64,000 bases of DNA, taken from the NCBI RefSeq assembly GCF_000520995.1, contig NZ_JACA01000049.1, positions 17,165-81,164 on the forward strand, read 5' to 3'. The notes under the pieces are model-generated. The model saw nothing but the letters and a program-made list of their open reading frames with translations. It was not told the origin of the DNA and ran no database searches. Within the stretch, counting starts at the first letter, position 1, and each line of letters opens with the position of its first letter. Position numbers and translations under genes: made by a program. The DNA is from Aquimarina macrocephali JAMB N27 (GTDB lineage: Bacteria > Bacteroidota > Bacteroidia > Flavobacteriales > Flavobacteriaceae). Below are positions 1-9,705 of this stretch, one piece after another.

Positions 1-320
1 TAGGGTTAAATATTATTTGTGATAAAAAATATCAATTTGATACTTGTGTGTATTCGAAATCTTATCGAAAACGTTTTCGTTAAAATCGATTGATAATCAG
101 TTGTCTGTGATTTTGCTTTAATTCTTGATTTATTTATGTTTTTTGACAAAAAACGCATTGTCAAATTCATAATTAGAAGCTCTTATTTTGTGATTACTTT
201 ATTCAAGAAGGGCTTTTTTTATGTAGCTCAAAAAAGTGATTGCGAAAGCTGTTTTTTTCTTTCTCTATACTTAATGATTTGTTAATTTCATCTGCTTGAA
301 ACACTTTTAGATCAGAAAAT
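1..320. other. Intergenic region upstream of gltB
   Basis: No gene is recognised here. The region holds a 14-bp perfect palindrome (66-79, listed separately) and A/T-rich sequence before gltB. I found no convincing TTG / TAnnTTTG promoter pair for gltB. A gene to the left of the window may use part of this region. Confidence 0.5.
66..79. promoter_or_regulatory. LacI-family-like operator palindrome
   Basis: CGAAAACGTTTTCG is a perfect 14-bp palindrome with a central CG step. This is the typical form of operators bound by LacI/GalR-family repressors. It lies about 240 bp upstream of gltB, so it more likely serves a gene to the left of the window. The match is by form only; no cognate regulator is in the window. 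Confidence 0.4.
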
Positions 321-3300
321 ATGATGAAGAAACAAGGAATGTATCTACCAGAATTTGAGCATGACGCATGTGGTGCAGGATTCATTTGTAGCTTGGAAGG
401 GAAAAAATCAAATGATATTATTCATAAAGCATTAGAAATTCTTGAAAAATTAGAGCATCGAGGCGCTGTAAGTGCTGATGGAAAGACAGGGGATGGAGCA
501 GGAATCCTAATTGATATTCCACATGATTTTTTTATTGAGCATTGTAATTTTGAATTACCAGCAGCCGGAGAATATGCGGTAAGTAATGTTTTCTTACCTA
601 AAAAAGAAAATCAAAGACAGTTTTGTATAGATACCTTCGAAAGAAATATCATCGATCAGGGGCTTGTTTTATTGGGGTGGAGAGATGTTCCTGTTGATCA
701 TATTCATATTGGTGAAATTGCAGCAACGACAGAACCATTTATAAAACAAATATTTATAGGTAAAGAAAATGAAGATCAAAGCTATTTTGATTTTAATTTA
801 AAACTATTTATAGCAAGGAAAGCAACAGAGCATACAATATATGAATCCAAATTATCAGAAAGTAAATTTTTCTATTTACCTAGCTTGTCGACAAAAACTT
901 TAATATTTAAAGGCTTATTGATGCCAGAGGATATTAAGTTGTACTATAAAGATTTATTGAATCCAAAAGTAGTAACCCGATTAGCTTTGGTACATCAACG
1001 CTTCTCGACCAATACATTTCCAACCTGGGATCTTGCACAACCTTTTCGTTATATGTGTCATAATGGTGAGATTAATACCTTAAGAGGAAATATAACCAGA
1101 ATGCGCTCTAGAGAAGAACTATTGGAGAGCGATTGGTTTGGGGAGGATATCAAAAAAACACTTCCAGTGGTATTAAAAGGTAAATCAGATTCTGCTTCTA
1201 TGGATATGGTTGTAGAGTTGTTATTAATGACAGGGAGATCACTCCCTGAAGTAATGATGATGATGGTGCCTGAAGCTTGGGAGAAAAACCCAGAAATGTC
1301 TGAAGTTAAGAAAGCCTTTTATGAATATAATTCTTGTTCTATGGAGCCATGGGATGGCCCTGCATCAATTCCTTTTACAGATGGTAATTATATAGGAGCC
1401 GTGCTGGATAGAAATGGATTAAGACCTTCTCGTTATAGTGTAACCAAAGATGGATATGTAATCATGTCTTCAGAAACGGGAGTAGTGGATCTCGAACCAA
1501 ATAATATAGAATATCACGGTAGACTGGAGCCAGGAAAAATGTTCTTGGTTAATATGGATGAAGGTAGAATTGTAAATGATGAAGAGATCAAAGAAGAGAT
1601 TGCAGCAAAGCATCCTTATCGAGAATGGTTAGATAAAAACCTGGTGCATTTAAAGGATATACCGTATAATGATTGTCCTTTGTTTTTAGGTGAAGAAACT
1701 GTTGCTAAACGAAAAGAAGTATTTGGATATACTCAAGAAGATATCGACACTATTATTTCTCCTATGGGGCAATTAGGAAAAGAACCTATTGGTTCTATGG
1801 GGTCTGATACACCAATTGCAATACTTTCTGAACGTCCGCAATTGATCTATAATTATTTTAAACAATTATTTGCCCAGGTCACTAATCCACCATTAGATGG
1901 TATTCGCGAAGAATTGATTACTGATATCAGTTTAACATTGGGATCTGATCATAATATATTTAATATTAATGAGAAACACTGTAATAAACTAAAGATCCAA
2001 AACCCTGTAATATCCAAAGAAGACCTGGATAAAATCAAAACCTACACAGGTAAAGGGTTTAAATCTACTTCTATATCAATGTTGTATAACATTAACAAAG
2101 GATTAAATGGTCTTGAAGATGCATTAGAAATAATGCTCAAAAATGTATCAGAAGCTATTGATAAAGGAACGAACATAATCATACTTTCTGATAGAAATGT
2201 GAGTAAACACAGGGCGCCAATCCCTGCTTTATTGGCATGTTCCTACGTCAATAGTGGATTGCAAAAATTAGGAAAACGATCAAAAGTCAGTACTATTATT
2301 GAATCTGCAGAACCAAGAGAAGTACATCACTTTGCTTTGTTGTTTGGATATGGAGCTAGTGCAATTAATCCATATATGGTAAATGAGATTATAGGAGAGG
2401 AGATAAAAGAGGGTAACATTTCTGGACTTACTTTTGAAGATGCTATATATAACTATAATAAAGCAGTAGGAAAAGGAGTATTAAAAGTGATGAATAAAAT
2501 AGGTATTTCTACCTTAAACTCATACAGAAGTTCCCAACTGTTCGAATGTATAGGTATTAATACCAAAGTCGTTGATCAATACTTCCCAAATACCGCAACA
2601 CGTATTGAAGGAATCGGATTGTATGAAATCGAAAAAGAAATCTCTAAACGCCATAAAAAAGCTTATATAGGACAGGAAGTAGGCGGTAATTTAAGTTTAG
2701 AAATAGGAGGGCAATATAGATGGAGACGTAATGGAGAAAAACACCAGTTTAACCCTTTATCTGTTGCTAAACTACAAAAATCAGTTCGGGATAATGATTC
2801 TGAAACATATGCAGAATATGCAAAATTGATTAACGAACAATCAAAAGCACTGATGACCATAAGAGGAATGTTGGAGTTTTCTAATTATGACCCAATTTCG
2901 ATAGATGAGGTAGAGCCTTGGACAGAGATAGTAAAACGTTTTAAAACAGGAGCTATGTCATATGGGTCTATTAGTAAAGAGGCTCATGAAAATCTTGCTA
3001 TTGCAATGAACCGTATCGGAGGAAAAAGTAATTCTGGAGAAGGGGGAGAGAATCCTCTTCGTTTTTATAAAGATGTAAACGGAGATTGGAAAAACAGTGC
3101 GATTAAACAAGTGGCTTCTGGTCGATTTGGGGTATCATCAAACTATTTGACGAATGCTGCTGAGATTCAAATAAAAATGGCTCAGGGGGCTAAACCGGGA
3201 GAAGGAGGACAATTACCAGGGCCAAAAGTAAATCCCGAAATAGCTAAAACCCGTAATTCTACACCATATGTAGGATTAATTTCACCACCACCACATCATG

Positions 3301-4823
3301 ATATTTATTCTATTGAAGATTTATCGCAGTTAATTTATGATCTGAAATCTGCAAATAGAAATGCCAGAATAAACGTGAAATTGGTGTCCGAAGTTGGTGT
3401 AGGTACTATCGCAGCTGGAGTTGCCAAAGCAAAAGCAGATGTGGTACTAGTTTCTGGATTTGATGGAGGTACCGGAGCATCACCATTAACATCATTAAAA
3501 CATGCCGGACTCCCATGGGAACTCGGTATTGCAGAAGCACAGCAAACATTGGTTGGTAATAACCTGCGTAGTCGTATTGTACTAGAGTGTGACGGACAGT
3601 TAAAAACCGGTCGGGATGTTGCGATAGCATGCTTGTTGGGAGCAGAAGAATTCGGTTTTGCAACTGCACCTCTGGTAGCATCAGGATGTGTAATGATGCG
3701 TGTATGTCACTTGAATACCTGTCCGGTTGGTATTGCAACACAAAACCCAGAACTACGCAAAAAATTTAAAGGTAAACCAGAACATGTGGTAAACTATATG
3801 TATTTCGTGGCTCAGGAGTTGCGGGAGATTATGGCGCAGCTAGGGTTTCGTACTATTAATGAAATGATAGGGCAAGTAAGTAAGTTAAATCATAAAAAAG
3901 CAATAGACCATTATAAAGCAGCAGGAGTAGATCTTACTCCAATTCTTCATCAAGTGGAAACACCTTATGGAGTGGATATTTATAATACCGAAAGTCAGGA
4001 TCATGGTTTGGAGAAATCTATAGATTTTGAAATAATAGAACAAGCACACCCAGCACTCTTCCGTAAAGAAAAAACAGCTTTAGATTTTGATATTTGTAAT
4101 ACTGATCGAGCAGTAGGCGCTATCTTAAGTAATGAAATATCAAAAATATATGGGGCACAAGGATTACCAGATAATACTTTGAAATTGAACTTTACAGGAG
4201 CAGCAGGACAAAGCTTTGGTGCGTTTGCAACCAAAGGGTTGACTATGGTAGTAAATGGAAATACCAATGACTATCTCGGAAAAGGACTTTCGGGAGCAAA
4301 ACTCATTATTAAAGTACCCGAGGAAGCTACTATTATTCCTGAAAATAATGTGATTACGGGTAATGTAACTCTATATGGGGCTACAGCAGGAGAAGTGTAT
4401 ATCAATGGTAAAGCTGGAGAACGGTTCTGTGTACGTAACTCTGGAGCAAAAGCTGTAGTTGAAGGAATTGGTGACCATGGATGTGAGTATATGACAGGAG
4501 GTGTTGCAGTAATTCTTGGAGAAGTAGGTAGAAATTTTGGAGCCGGAATGTCTGGTGGGATAGCGTATATCTATGATGAGAAAAAAACATTTGAAGCACA
4601 TTGCAATAAAGAAGCGTTAAACCTGGATCCTGTGATAGAGAAAAAAGATATTGAGGAGTTAAAAACGCTAATCGAGAATCACTACAATACTACCTTAAGT
4701 CCTTTGGCCCAAAGAATTTTGGAAAACTGGGGAAGTGAATTATCAAAATTTGTCAAAATCTTCCCTGAAGAATACAAACAAGCATTAAAACGATTAAAAG
4801 AAGAAAAACTAGCACAAGTATAA
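321..4823 (+). CDS. gltB: Glutamate synthase large subunit (GltB)
   Basis: Large (alpha) subunit of NADPH-dependent glutamate synthase: L-glutamine + 2-oxoglutarate + NADPH gives two L-glutamate, the GOGAT half of ammonia assimilation in the cytoplasm. At 1500 aa it has the usual family length. A short propeptide precedes Cys17 in HDACGAGF, the expected N-terminal nucleophile of the glutaminase domain (about 17-430). The central domain (about 470-750), FMN-binding synthase domain (about 820-1200) and C-terminal GXGXG beta-helix (about 1240-1440) follow. The 3Fe-4S ligands are visible as Cys1123, Cys1129 and Cys1134 in CVMMRVCHLNTC. Two ATGs in a row (321 and 324) are possible starts. gltD follows after 13 nt, so the two form one transcript. 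Confidence 0.97.
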   Translation: MMKKQGMYLPEFEHDACGAGFICSLEGKKSNDIIHKALEILEKLEHRGAVSADGKTGDGAGILIDIPHDFFIEHCNFELPAAGEYAVSNVFLPKKENQRQFCIDTFERNIIDQGLVLLGWRDVPVDHIHIGEIAATTEPFIKQIFIGKENEDQSYFDFNLKLFIARKATEHTIYESKLSESKFFYLPSLSTKTLIFKGLLMPEDIKLYYKDLLNPKVVTRLALVHQRFSTNTFPTWDLAQPFRYMCHNGEINTLRGNITRMRSREELLESDWFGEDIKKTLPVVLKGKSDSASMDMVVELLLMTGRSLPEVMMMMVPEAWEKNPEMSEVKKAFYEYNSCSMEPWDGPASIPFTDGNYIGAVLDRNGLRPSRYSVTKDGYVIMSSETGVVDLEPNNIEYHGRLEPGKMFLVNMDEGRIVNDEEIKEEIAAKHPYREWLDKNLVHLKDIPYNDCPLFLGEETVAKRKEVFGYTQEDIDTIISPMGQLGKEPIGSMGSDTPIAILSERPQLIYNYFKQLFAQVTNPPLDGIREELITDISLTLGSDHNIFNINEKHCNKLKIQNPVISKEDLDKIKTYTGKGFKSTSISMLYNINKGLNGLEDALEIMLKNVSEAIDKGTNIIILSDRNVSKHRAPIPALLACSYVNSGLQKLGKRSKVSTIIESAEPREVHHFALLFGYGASAINPYMVNEIIGEEIKEGNISGLTFEDAIYNYNKAVGKGVLKVMNKIGISTLNSYRSSQLFECIGINTKVVDQYFPNTATRIEGIGLYEIEKEISKRHKKAYIGQEVGGNLSLEIGGQYRWRRNGEKHQFNPLSVAKLQKSVRDNDSETYAEYAKLINEQSKALMTIRGMLEFSNYDPISIDEVEPWTEIVKRFKTGAMSYGSISKEAHENLAIAMNRIGGKSNSGEGGENPLRFYKDVNGDWKNSAIKQVASGRFGVSSNYLTNAAEIQIKMAQGAKPGEGGQLPGPKVNPEIAKTRNSTPYVGLISPPPHHDIYSIEDLSQLIYDLKSANRNARINVKLVSEVGVGTIAAGVAKAKADVVLVSGFDGGTGASPLTSLKHAGLPWELGIAEAQQTLVGNNLRSRIVLECDGQLKTGRDVAIACLLGAEEFGFATAPLVASGCVMMRVCHLNTCPVGIATQNPELRKKFKGKPEHVVNYMYFVAQELREIMAQLGFRTINEMIGQVSKLNHKKAIDHYKAAGVDLTPILHQVETPYGVDIYNTESQDHGLEKSIDFEIIEQAHPALFRKEKTALDFDICNTDRAVGAILSNEISKIYGAQGLPDNTLKLNFTGAAGQSFGAFATKGLTMVVNGNTNDYLGKGLSGAKLIIKVPEEATIIPENNVITGNVTLYGATAGEVYINGKAGERFCVRNSGAKAVVEGIGDHGCEYMTGGVAVILGEVGRNFGAGMSGGIAYIYDEKKTFEAHCNKEALNLDPVIEKKDIEELKTLIENHYNTTLSPLAQRILENWGSELSKFVKIFPEEYKQALKRLKEEKLAQV

Positions 4824-4836
4824 AACGATATTGAAC

Positions 4837-6300
4837 ATGGGAAAGATAACTGGATTTTTAGAATTTGAAAGAGAGATAGAACAATGCCAACCGGTAAAAG
4901 ATCGTATCAAAGGGTATAAAGAGTTTACTGTTGGAATGCCAGAGAAAAAGCTCAAAAATCAAGGAGCACGCTGTATGGATTGTGGGATACCATTTTGTCA
5001 TAGTGGATGCCCGTTGGGTAATCTGATTCCTGATTTTAATGATGCCGTGTATCGTGGTAGATGGAAAAAAGCAGCAGAAATTCTGCATTCAACCAATAAT
5101 TTCCCTGAGTTTACAGGGAGATTATGTCCAGCACCATGTGAAGAAGCTTGTGTATTAGGTATTAATGAAGATCCTGTAACTATTGAGAATATAGAAAAGA
5201 ATATCGTAGAACAAGCTTTTGAAAATGATTGGATTAAGGCTAATCCTCCAAGCGAAAGAACAGGTAAGACAGTAGCTATAATTGGATCTGGCCCCGCTGG
5301 ATTAGCAACTGCACAACAATTAAACCGTGCCGGACATTTGGTAACCGTTTTTGAAAGAGATGAAAAAGTGGGAGGATTGCTACGCTATGGTATTCCTGAT
5401 TTTAAAATGGAAAAATATGTGATTGATCGTCGTGTTACTATTTTAGAAAAAGAAGGTATTATTTTTAAAACGAATGCTCATATAGGAAAAGAGATCAAAG
5501 CAGATCAGTTAAAAACTGATTTTGATGCTGTAGTATTGTGTACAGGAGCTACAGTTCGTCGCAATTTACCAGTTAAGGGGACTAACCTTAATGGAGTAGT
5601 GCAAGCAATGGATTTTTTACCTCAGAATAATAGAAGAGTAGATGGAGTAAAAGATTTGGGAGAAGAAATCCTGGCTACAGGAAAAGATGTGATAGTAATT
5701 GGAGGAGGAGATACCGGATCAGACTGTATTGGTACTTCTATACGGCAGGATGCAACTTCTGTGACTAATTTTGAGATTATGGGTAAAGGAACTATAGAAC
5801 GCCCTTCAGATCAACCCTGGCCATTTTGGCCAATGCGTTTACGCACAAGCTCATCCCATCAAGAAGGGGTAGCTCGTAATTGGAGCATCTCTACTAAAGA
5901 ATTTTTAGGAGATGAAAACGGAAATCTAAAAGGGCTAATCACTACCGAAGTAGAATGGGTAAAAGAAAATGGTCGTTTTACCTTAAAAGAAATTCTGGGT
6001 ACAGAAAAGGAGTGGAAATGCGAATTAGCATTATTAGCATTGGGATTTACGGGATCAGAACCTACTATTGCAGAGCAATTAGGAATTAATATGGATGCAA
6101 GAACTAATATCAAGGCAAGTGAAGAAAATTATGCAACTAATGTAAAAGGGGTTTTTGCTGCAGGTGATACCCGTAGAGGACAATCTTTAATTGTTTGGGC
6201 AATTGCAGAAGGTAGGCAAGCTGCATATCACATAGATACCTATTTGATGGGATCGTCTAATCTGCCACTTAAAGGAGAAGGAGATTTACCTAGGGTATAA
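4837..6300 (+). CDS. gltD: Glutamate synthase small subunit (GltD)
   Basis: Small (beta) subunit of glutamate synthase; it takes electrons from NADPH through FAD and passes them to the large subunit. The protein is about 487 aa. The start is the ATG at 4837 (MGKITGFLEFERE, the normal family N-terminus); an in-frame TTG six bases upstream is not needed. N-terminal cysteines (CMDCGIPFCHSGC from residue 46, and a later CPAPCEEAC) match the 4Fe-4S domain. Two dinucleotide folds follow: GSGPAG at about 150 (FAD) and GGGDTGSD at about 289 (NADPH). It sits 13 nt behind gltB in the same operon. No obvious terminator follows. Confidence 0.97.
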   Translation: MGKITGFLEFEREIEQCQPVKDRIKGYKEFTVGMPEKKLKNQGARCMDCGIPFCHSGCPLGNLIPDFNDAVYRGRWKKAAEILHSTNNFPEFTGRLCPAPCEEACVLGINEDPVTIENIEKNIVEQAFENDWIKANPPSERTGKTVAIIGSGPAGLATAQQLNRAGHLVTVFERDEKVGGLLRYGIPDFKMEKYVIDRRVTILEKEGIIFKTNAHIGKEIKADQLKTDFDAVVLCTGATVRRNLPVKGTNLNGVVQAMDFLPQNNRRVDGVKDLGEEILATGKDVIVIGGGDTGSDCIGTSIRQDATSVTNFEIMGKGTIERPSDQPWPFWPMRLRTSSSHQEGVARNWSISTKEFLGDENGNLKGLITTEVEWVKENGRFTLKEILGTEKEWKCELALLALGFTGSEPTIAEQLGINMDARTNIKASEENYATNVKGVFAAGDTRRGQSLIVWAIAEGRQAAYHIDTYLMGSSNLPLKGEGDLPRV

Positions 6301-6510
6301 AAAGTATGAAATACTCCTTAATTTGTCATTTAGTGAGCGGTGCAAAGTGGATGATTAAGGATTATAAATAATCAGTAATACAGTTTTATTTATAATTTTA
6401 ACATTATTAATCAAAAATCAGCAAGTTTTGTATTATAATATGGTAATATAATGCAGCTTTTGTGTTAAATAATTATATAATTTTTAATAATAATTTTAAA
6501 CTATATAATT

Positions 6511-7335
6511 ATGTTAACACACAAATTCAAACTCAGTATTTTTTTGGCCACTATTTTACTATGTATTAGTTGTCAAAATGATGGTTTAGATCAGGAAGAT
6601 TTAAATCAAGAACAACAACCATTGTCTAAAGAAGCTACAGCTACTTTAGATTATTTAATTGAAAGAGGATTTTCTAAAGAAGATCTTATACCAAATTTTA
6701 AGGATGAAGCTTTTATGCAAGGTGACATGATGATTCCTTTTGCATTAAAAAGTAATAGAGACGCGAACCCACCTAAAAAAGGAAGTATTCAGGAGAAAAA
6801 CCGATGGTTTTTTGGTGGAGTTGGAGTATACTATAGTAACTCCAGAGATATAAGGTATTATGTTGAAAATAACTATCCAAGAAACTTAGAGTACGCACTT
6901 TCCTGGGCTGCTTGGCATTGGAGTGTTTCAAGTCGTAATATTAATATAAGTAGAACTTATAATAGATCGAGTGCAGATATTTTGGTAGGATCTTGGTATA
7001 ACTCTAATGAAGGCGCATGGGCGAGAGCATTGTTACCTGATGGTAGAGGGAATGTTGGCGCCTGGATGAGAGTAAATACAGCTAAACCTCATCCAGGTGA
7101 TGAATCTACAATGGCTTTGTTAATACATGAATTAGGGCATAATATTGGTTACCACCATTCTGATCAAACTTATGGAGGTCATATACCGGGTACTAATGGT
7201 GTAGCTTATCATCAAAGTAATAATTGTGGCTCTGTCATGAAAAGCTCAATATATACATGTAATTGGAGATTTAGTTCAACACCTGGATGGTCGAGAGATG
7301 ATAGAACGGCTATCACATGGGCTTATGGGAATTAG
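6511..7335 (+). CDS. Secreted zinc metalloprotease lipoprotein, M57-like
   Basis: Predicted lipoprotein of 274 aa with a hydrophobic N-terminus ending in the lipobox-like CISC (Cys21). The zincin motif HExxHxxGxxH is complete: His206, Glu207, His210, Gly213 and His216 in HELGHNIGYHH, so it should be an active metzincin-type protease exported to the periplasm or cell surface. The layout (N-terminal linker, then a compact catalytic domain with the motif near the C-terminus) resembles the peptidase M57 'dual-action HEIGH' family of Bacteroidota; the motif here reads HELGH. It is monocistronic, about 210 bp after gltD and convergent with the next gene. The substrate is unknown. Confidence 0.85.
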   Translation: MLTHKFKLSIFLATILLCISCQNDGLDQEDLNQEQQPLSKEATATLDYLIERGFSKEDLIPNFKDEAFMQGDMMIPFALKSNRDANPPKKGSIQEKNRWFFGGVGVYYSNSRDIRYYVENNYPRNLEYALSWAAWHWSVSSRNINISRTYNRSSADILVGSWYNSNEGAWARALLPDGRGNVGAWMRVNTAKPHPGDESTMALLIHELGHNIGYHHSDQTYGGHIPGTNGVAYHQSNNCGSVMKSSIYTCNWRFSSTPGWSRDDRTAITWAYGN

Positions 7336-7642
7336 TAATTCTAACTTTTAATGTGTTTTACTATCTAAACACCTTCATAACTTTAATTAAGATGGCCCTA
7401 TAATAATTGTCATATAGAGTGTAAATGTTAACCTTGCCTGAATAATGTATAAATTAATCTTTTAGTATTCAGATACGGTTATATTTACACTCTTGTTAAT
7501 AGTGGAGCAGCATCCATAATGGTTTTTTAATCTATATCGTAATACGAAAAGAAATAAAGAAAGCCTCTTACTAGAGGCTTAAAACGAGTCGTTTTTATAA
7601 CAAATTATAGACTTGTGTAACGATTACCAATGTTACCGCATA
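7336..7642. other. Convergent intergenic region
   Basis: This is a gene-free stretch between two converging genes. It contains a short terminator hairpin (7561-7580). It also contains a wide imperfect inverted repeat: AGAGTGTAAAT at 7416-7426 faces ATTTACACTCT at 7483-7493. Nothing else is recognised. Confidence 0.5.
7561..7580. terminator. Intrinsic terminator hairpin
   Basis: AAGCCTCT and AGAGGCTT form a perfect 8-bp stem with a TACT loop. It lies between the converging metalloprotease and serine hydrolase genes. T-rich tracts are weak on both sides, so termination strength is uncertain. Confidence 0.6.
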
Positions 7643-9322
7643 TTATTTCTTTTGAAATTTCAAATTTGTTACCCTTCCGGTGTCCAATCTAAAGCCTGAA
7701 ACTTTACCATAACCGTCTGTCTTAAAATGAAAAACTCCATATTCTTCATTAGAGAAAAGGTTCACCATAATCGAATTGAGAGGTGAAATTTCGATTTCAT
7801 TTATATAAAGTATTAACAATTTATTTTTTATTTTTAATGTGTAATTAATATCTAATTCTTTGCTATAATAAGTACCTACAAAATCAATTAATTCCTCATT
7901 AGTATAATCTTTTGGATGATATTCTTTTGAAATTATCGACTTTCCTCCATTTACACTAAAAAACATAGTATAATTTCCTTGTTCATTTTTGTCAAATTTC
8001 ACCAGTACATCAGATCCAACATTAATCATTTTGAACTCATGCTTACTGATAGGAATTAAGTCACTTTCATTAGTCTCAGACCTATAATATCTTAGAGTGT
8101 CATTCTTTACATAAAGCTTTCTAGTATACGAACCTTCATCGTTCCAATAATGTCCCGAGAACTTTTCAAGATCGCTAGTTTTTAAATGTACAAATCCTTG
8201 CTTATTATTGACTTTTTTACCTTGGTTTTCAACTTCATCATTTATGAAATTTTCTTTAAGAAACATATCAGTGATTTGAAAGGATTTACGCGTTGGATTT
8301 GCGTCATCTCTGTTGGCTAATATAATTACAGAAAACTTCTGTTTAGGAAATCGTATTAATTGTGCTTGATAACCGGCAAGGGCCCCGCCATGACTCACAG
8401 TTTTTAATCCCTTATAAATTCCATTATTCAATGCAAAAGCATATCCACTACTTTCTCCATTATTTAAAAGCCCTTCTTCATGCATTCTTTCAATAATTTC
8501 TTGTCCTCCTTTTCCAAGTTTATTATTATAAAAATTCTGATCCCATAAAAACAAGTCCTCTATGTTTGAATATACTCCACCAGAGCCAACAAGGTCAAAT
8601 CTCATAATTAAATTATTAAATCCCTCTCCATTACTTTTTCTGTTATAACTGAAAACACGATTTTTAATCAGATCAGTATTATCATCGTAAAAAAGTGTAT
8701 TTTTCATACCTAGAGGCTGGAAAATATTCTCATGTGCAAATATTTTTAGGGATTGACCAGCCACTTTTTCTACAATCATCGCCAACATGAAATAGCAAGA
8801 ATTGCTGTATAAATGTTTTTCTCCTGACAAAAAATTTAGCTCTTCCTGTTTTTTTATAAGTCCATAGATCTCATCTACATTTGTATCGTCAAGATAGTTT
8901 TTGCCTTTTAAATACATAAGGGTAAAATAATCTCTAACACCACTTGTATGATGTATAAAATGTCGAATAGTCAAAGGAGTATCATATTCTGGAAAATCAG
9001 GAAGGTATTTTTGAATTCTATCATCTAAGTTTAGTTTCCCTTGTTCTTCGAGAAGTAAAATACTAAATGTTACAAACTGCTTAGAAACAGAACCAATATA
9101 AAAAACAGATGAAGGAGTTATTTCTATGTTGTGTTCTAAATCACCAATTCCATATCCATTGGAATAAATCAGCTTACCATTTTTAATAATTCCTATGGCA
9201 CCCCCTGGAACATCAGGTTTATTCCATTCCGAAAAGAGGTTGTCTATTGCTTGGCTTTCTTTAGGCTGTCCAAATGAGCAAATAGAAAAAGAAAGAAGGA
9301 ATAATAATAAATATTTTTTCAT
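7643..9322 (-). CDS. Beta-lactamase-like serine hydrolase
   Basis: Exported serine hydrolase of the class C beta-lactamase / DD-peptidase fold (559 aa). A signal peptide ends near CSFGQ (about residue 19). The catalytic SxxK is Ser78-Val-Ser-Lys81 and the YxN motif is Tyr172-Ser-Asn174; an HGG motif (SHGGALAGY) fills the third active-site position. The C-terminal 200 residues form an extra beta-rich domain common in Bacteroidota members of this family. Such proteins are usually esterases, D-amino-acid peptidases or penicillin-binding proteins rather than true beta-lactamases. It is last in a leftward series with the S41 protease and the BlaR1/BlaI pair, but a 383-bp gap separates it, so co-regulation is only a possibility. 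Confidence 0.9.
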   Translation of the reverse strand: MKKYLLLFLLSFSICSFGQPKESQAIDNLFSEWNKPDVPGGAIGIIKNGKLIYSNGYGIGDLEHNIEITPSSVFYIGSVSKQFVTFSILLLEEQGKLNLDDRIQKYLPDFPEYDTPLTIRHFIHHTSGVRDYFTLMYLKGKNYLDDTNVDEIYGLIKKQEELNFLSGEKHLYSNSCYFMLAMIVEKVAGQSLKIFAHENIFQPLGMKNTLFYDDNTDLIKNRVFSYNRKSNGEGFNNLIMRFDLVGSGGVYSNIEDLFLWDQNFYNNKLGKGGQEIIERMHEEGLLNNGESSGYAFALNNGIYKGLKTVSHGGALAGYQAQLIRFPKQKFSVIILANRDDANPTRKSFQITDMFLKENFINDEVENQGKKVNNKQGFVHLKTSDLEKFSGHYWNDEGSYTRKLYVKNDTLRYYRSETNESDLIPISKHEFKMINVGSDVLVKFDKNEQGNYTMFFSVNGGKSIISKEYHPKDYTNEELIDFVGTYYSKELDINYTLKIKNKLLILYINEIEISPLNSIMVNLFSNEEYGVFHFKTDGYGKVSGFRLDTGRVTNLKFQKK

Positions 9323-9705
9323 AATCTGTTTTTATTAATTGTTGTTAACGGTTAGTATAAAAATTTTAAAAATTAGTAGGAGGTGCAAATTTTCTACAGG
9401 AAAATGAGCCTTAGTAAACAGGTAATTAATTTAGGTAAAAAATCAGCAATTGTTTATATACTTTGCTGCCAGACGGTATATTTTTTAGGCTTAGTTTTTA
9501 GCACGATTTAGGTCTTAATTTTTCAATTTAGTTTTTATCGTGTCAGTTTTATCTTCAATTGAGTTCATCCATTGTCAAATATTTTAGCATGGGTAATGAT
9601 CATAGAGCCATTCCTGTTTTTTGATTGATTGAATTTTGATTAGTGTATTATATGTATTTAAATATTCAATTTTAGATGTTAAGAAAGAAGTAACTAAAAA
9701 CCGTT
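9323..9705. other. Intergenic region with a copy of a downstream repeat
   Basis: No gene is seen. The segment 9608-9673 resembles 11282-11346, the sequence that spans and follows the 3' end of the M56 sensor gene. Both start with CCATTCC and share TTTTGATTGATT. The rest is A/T-rich and presumably carries the promoter of the serine hydrolase gene. Confidence 0.5.
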
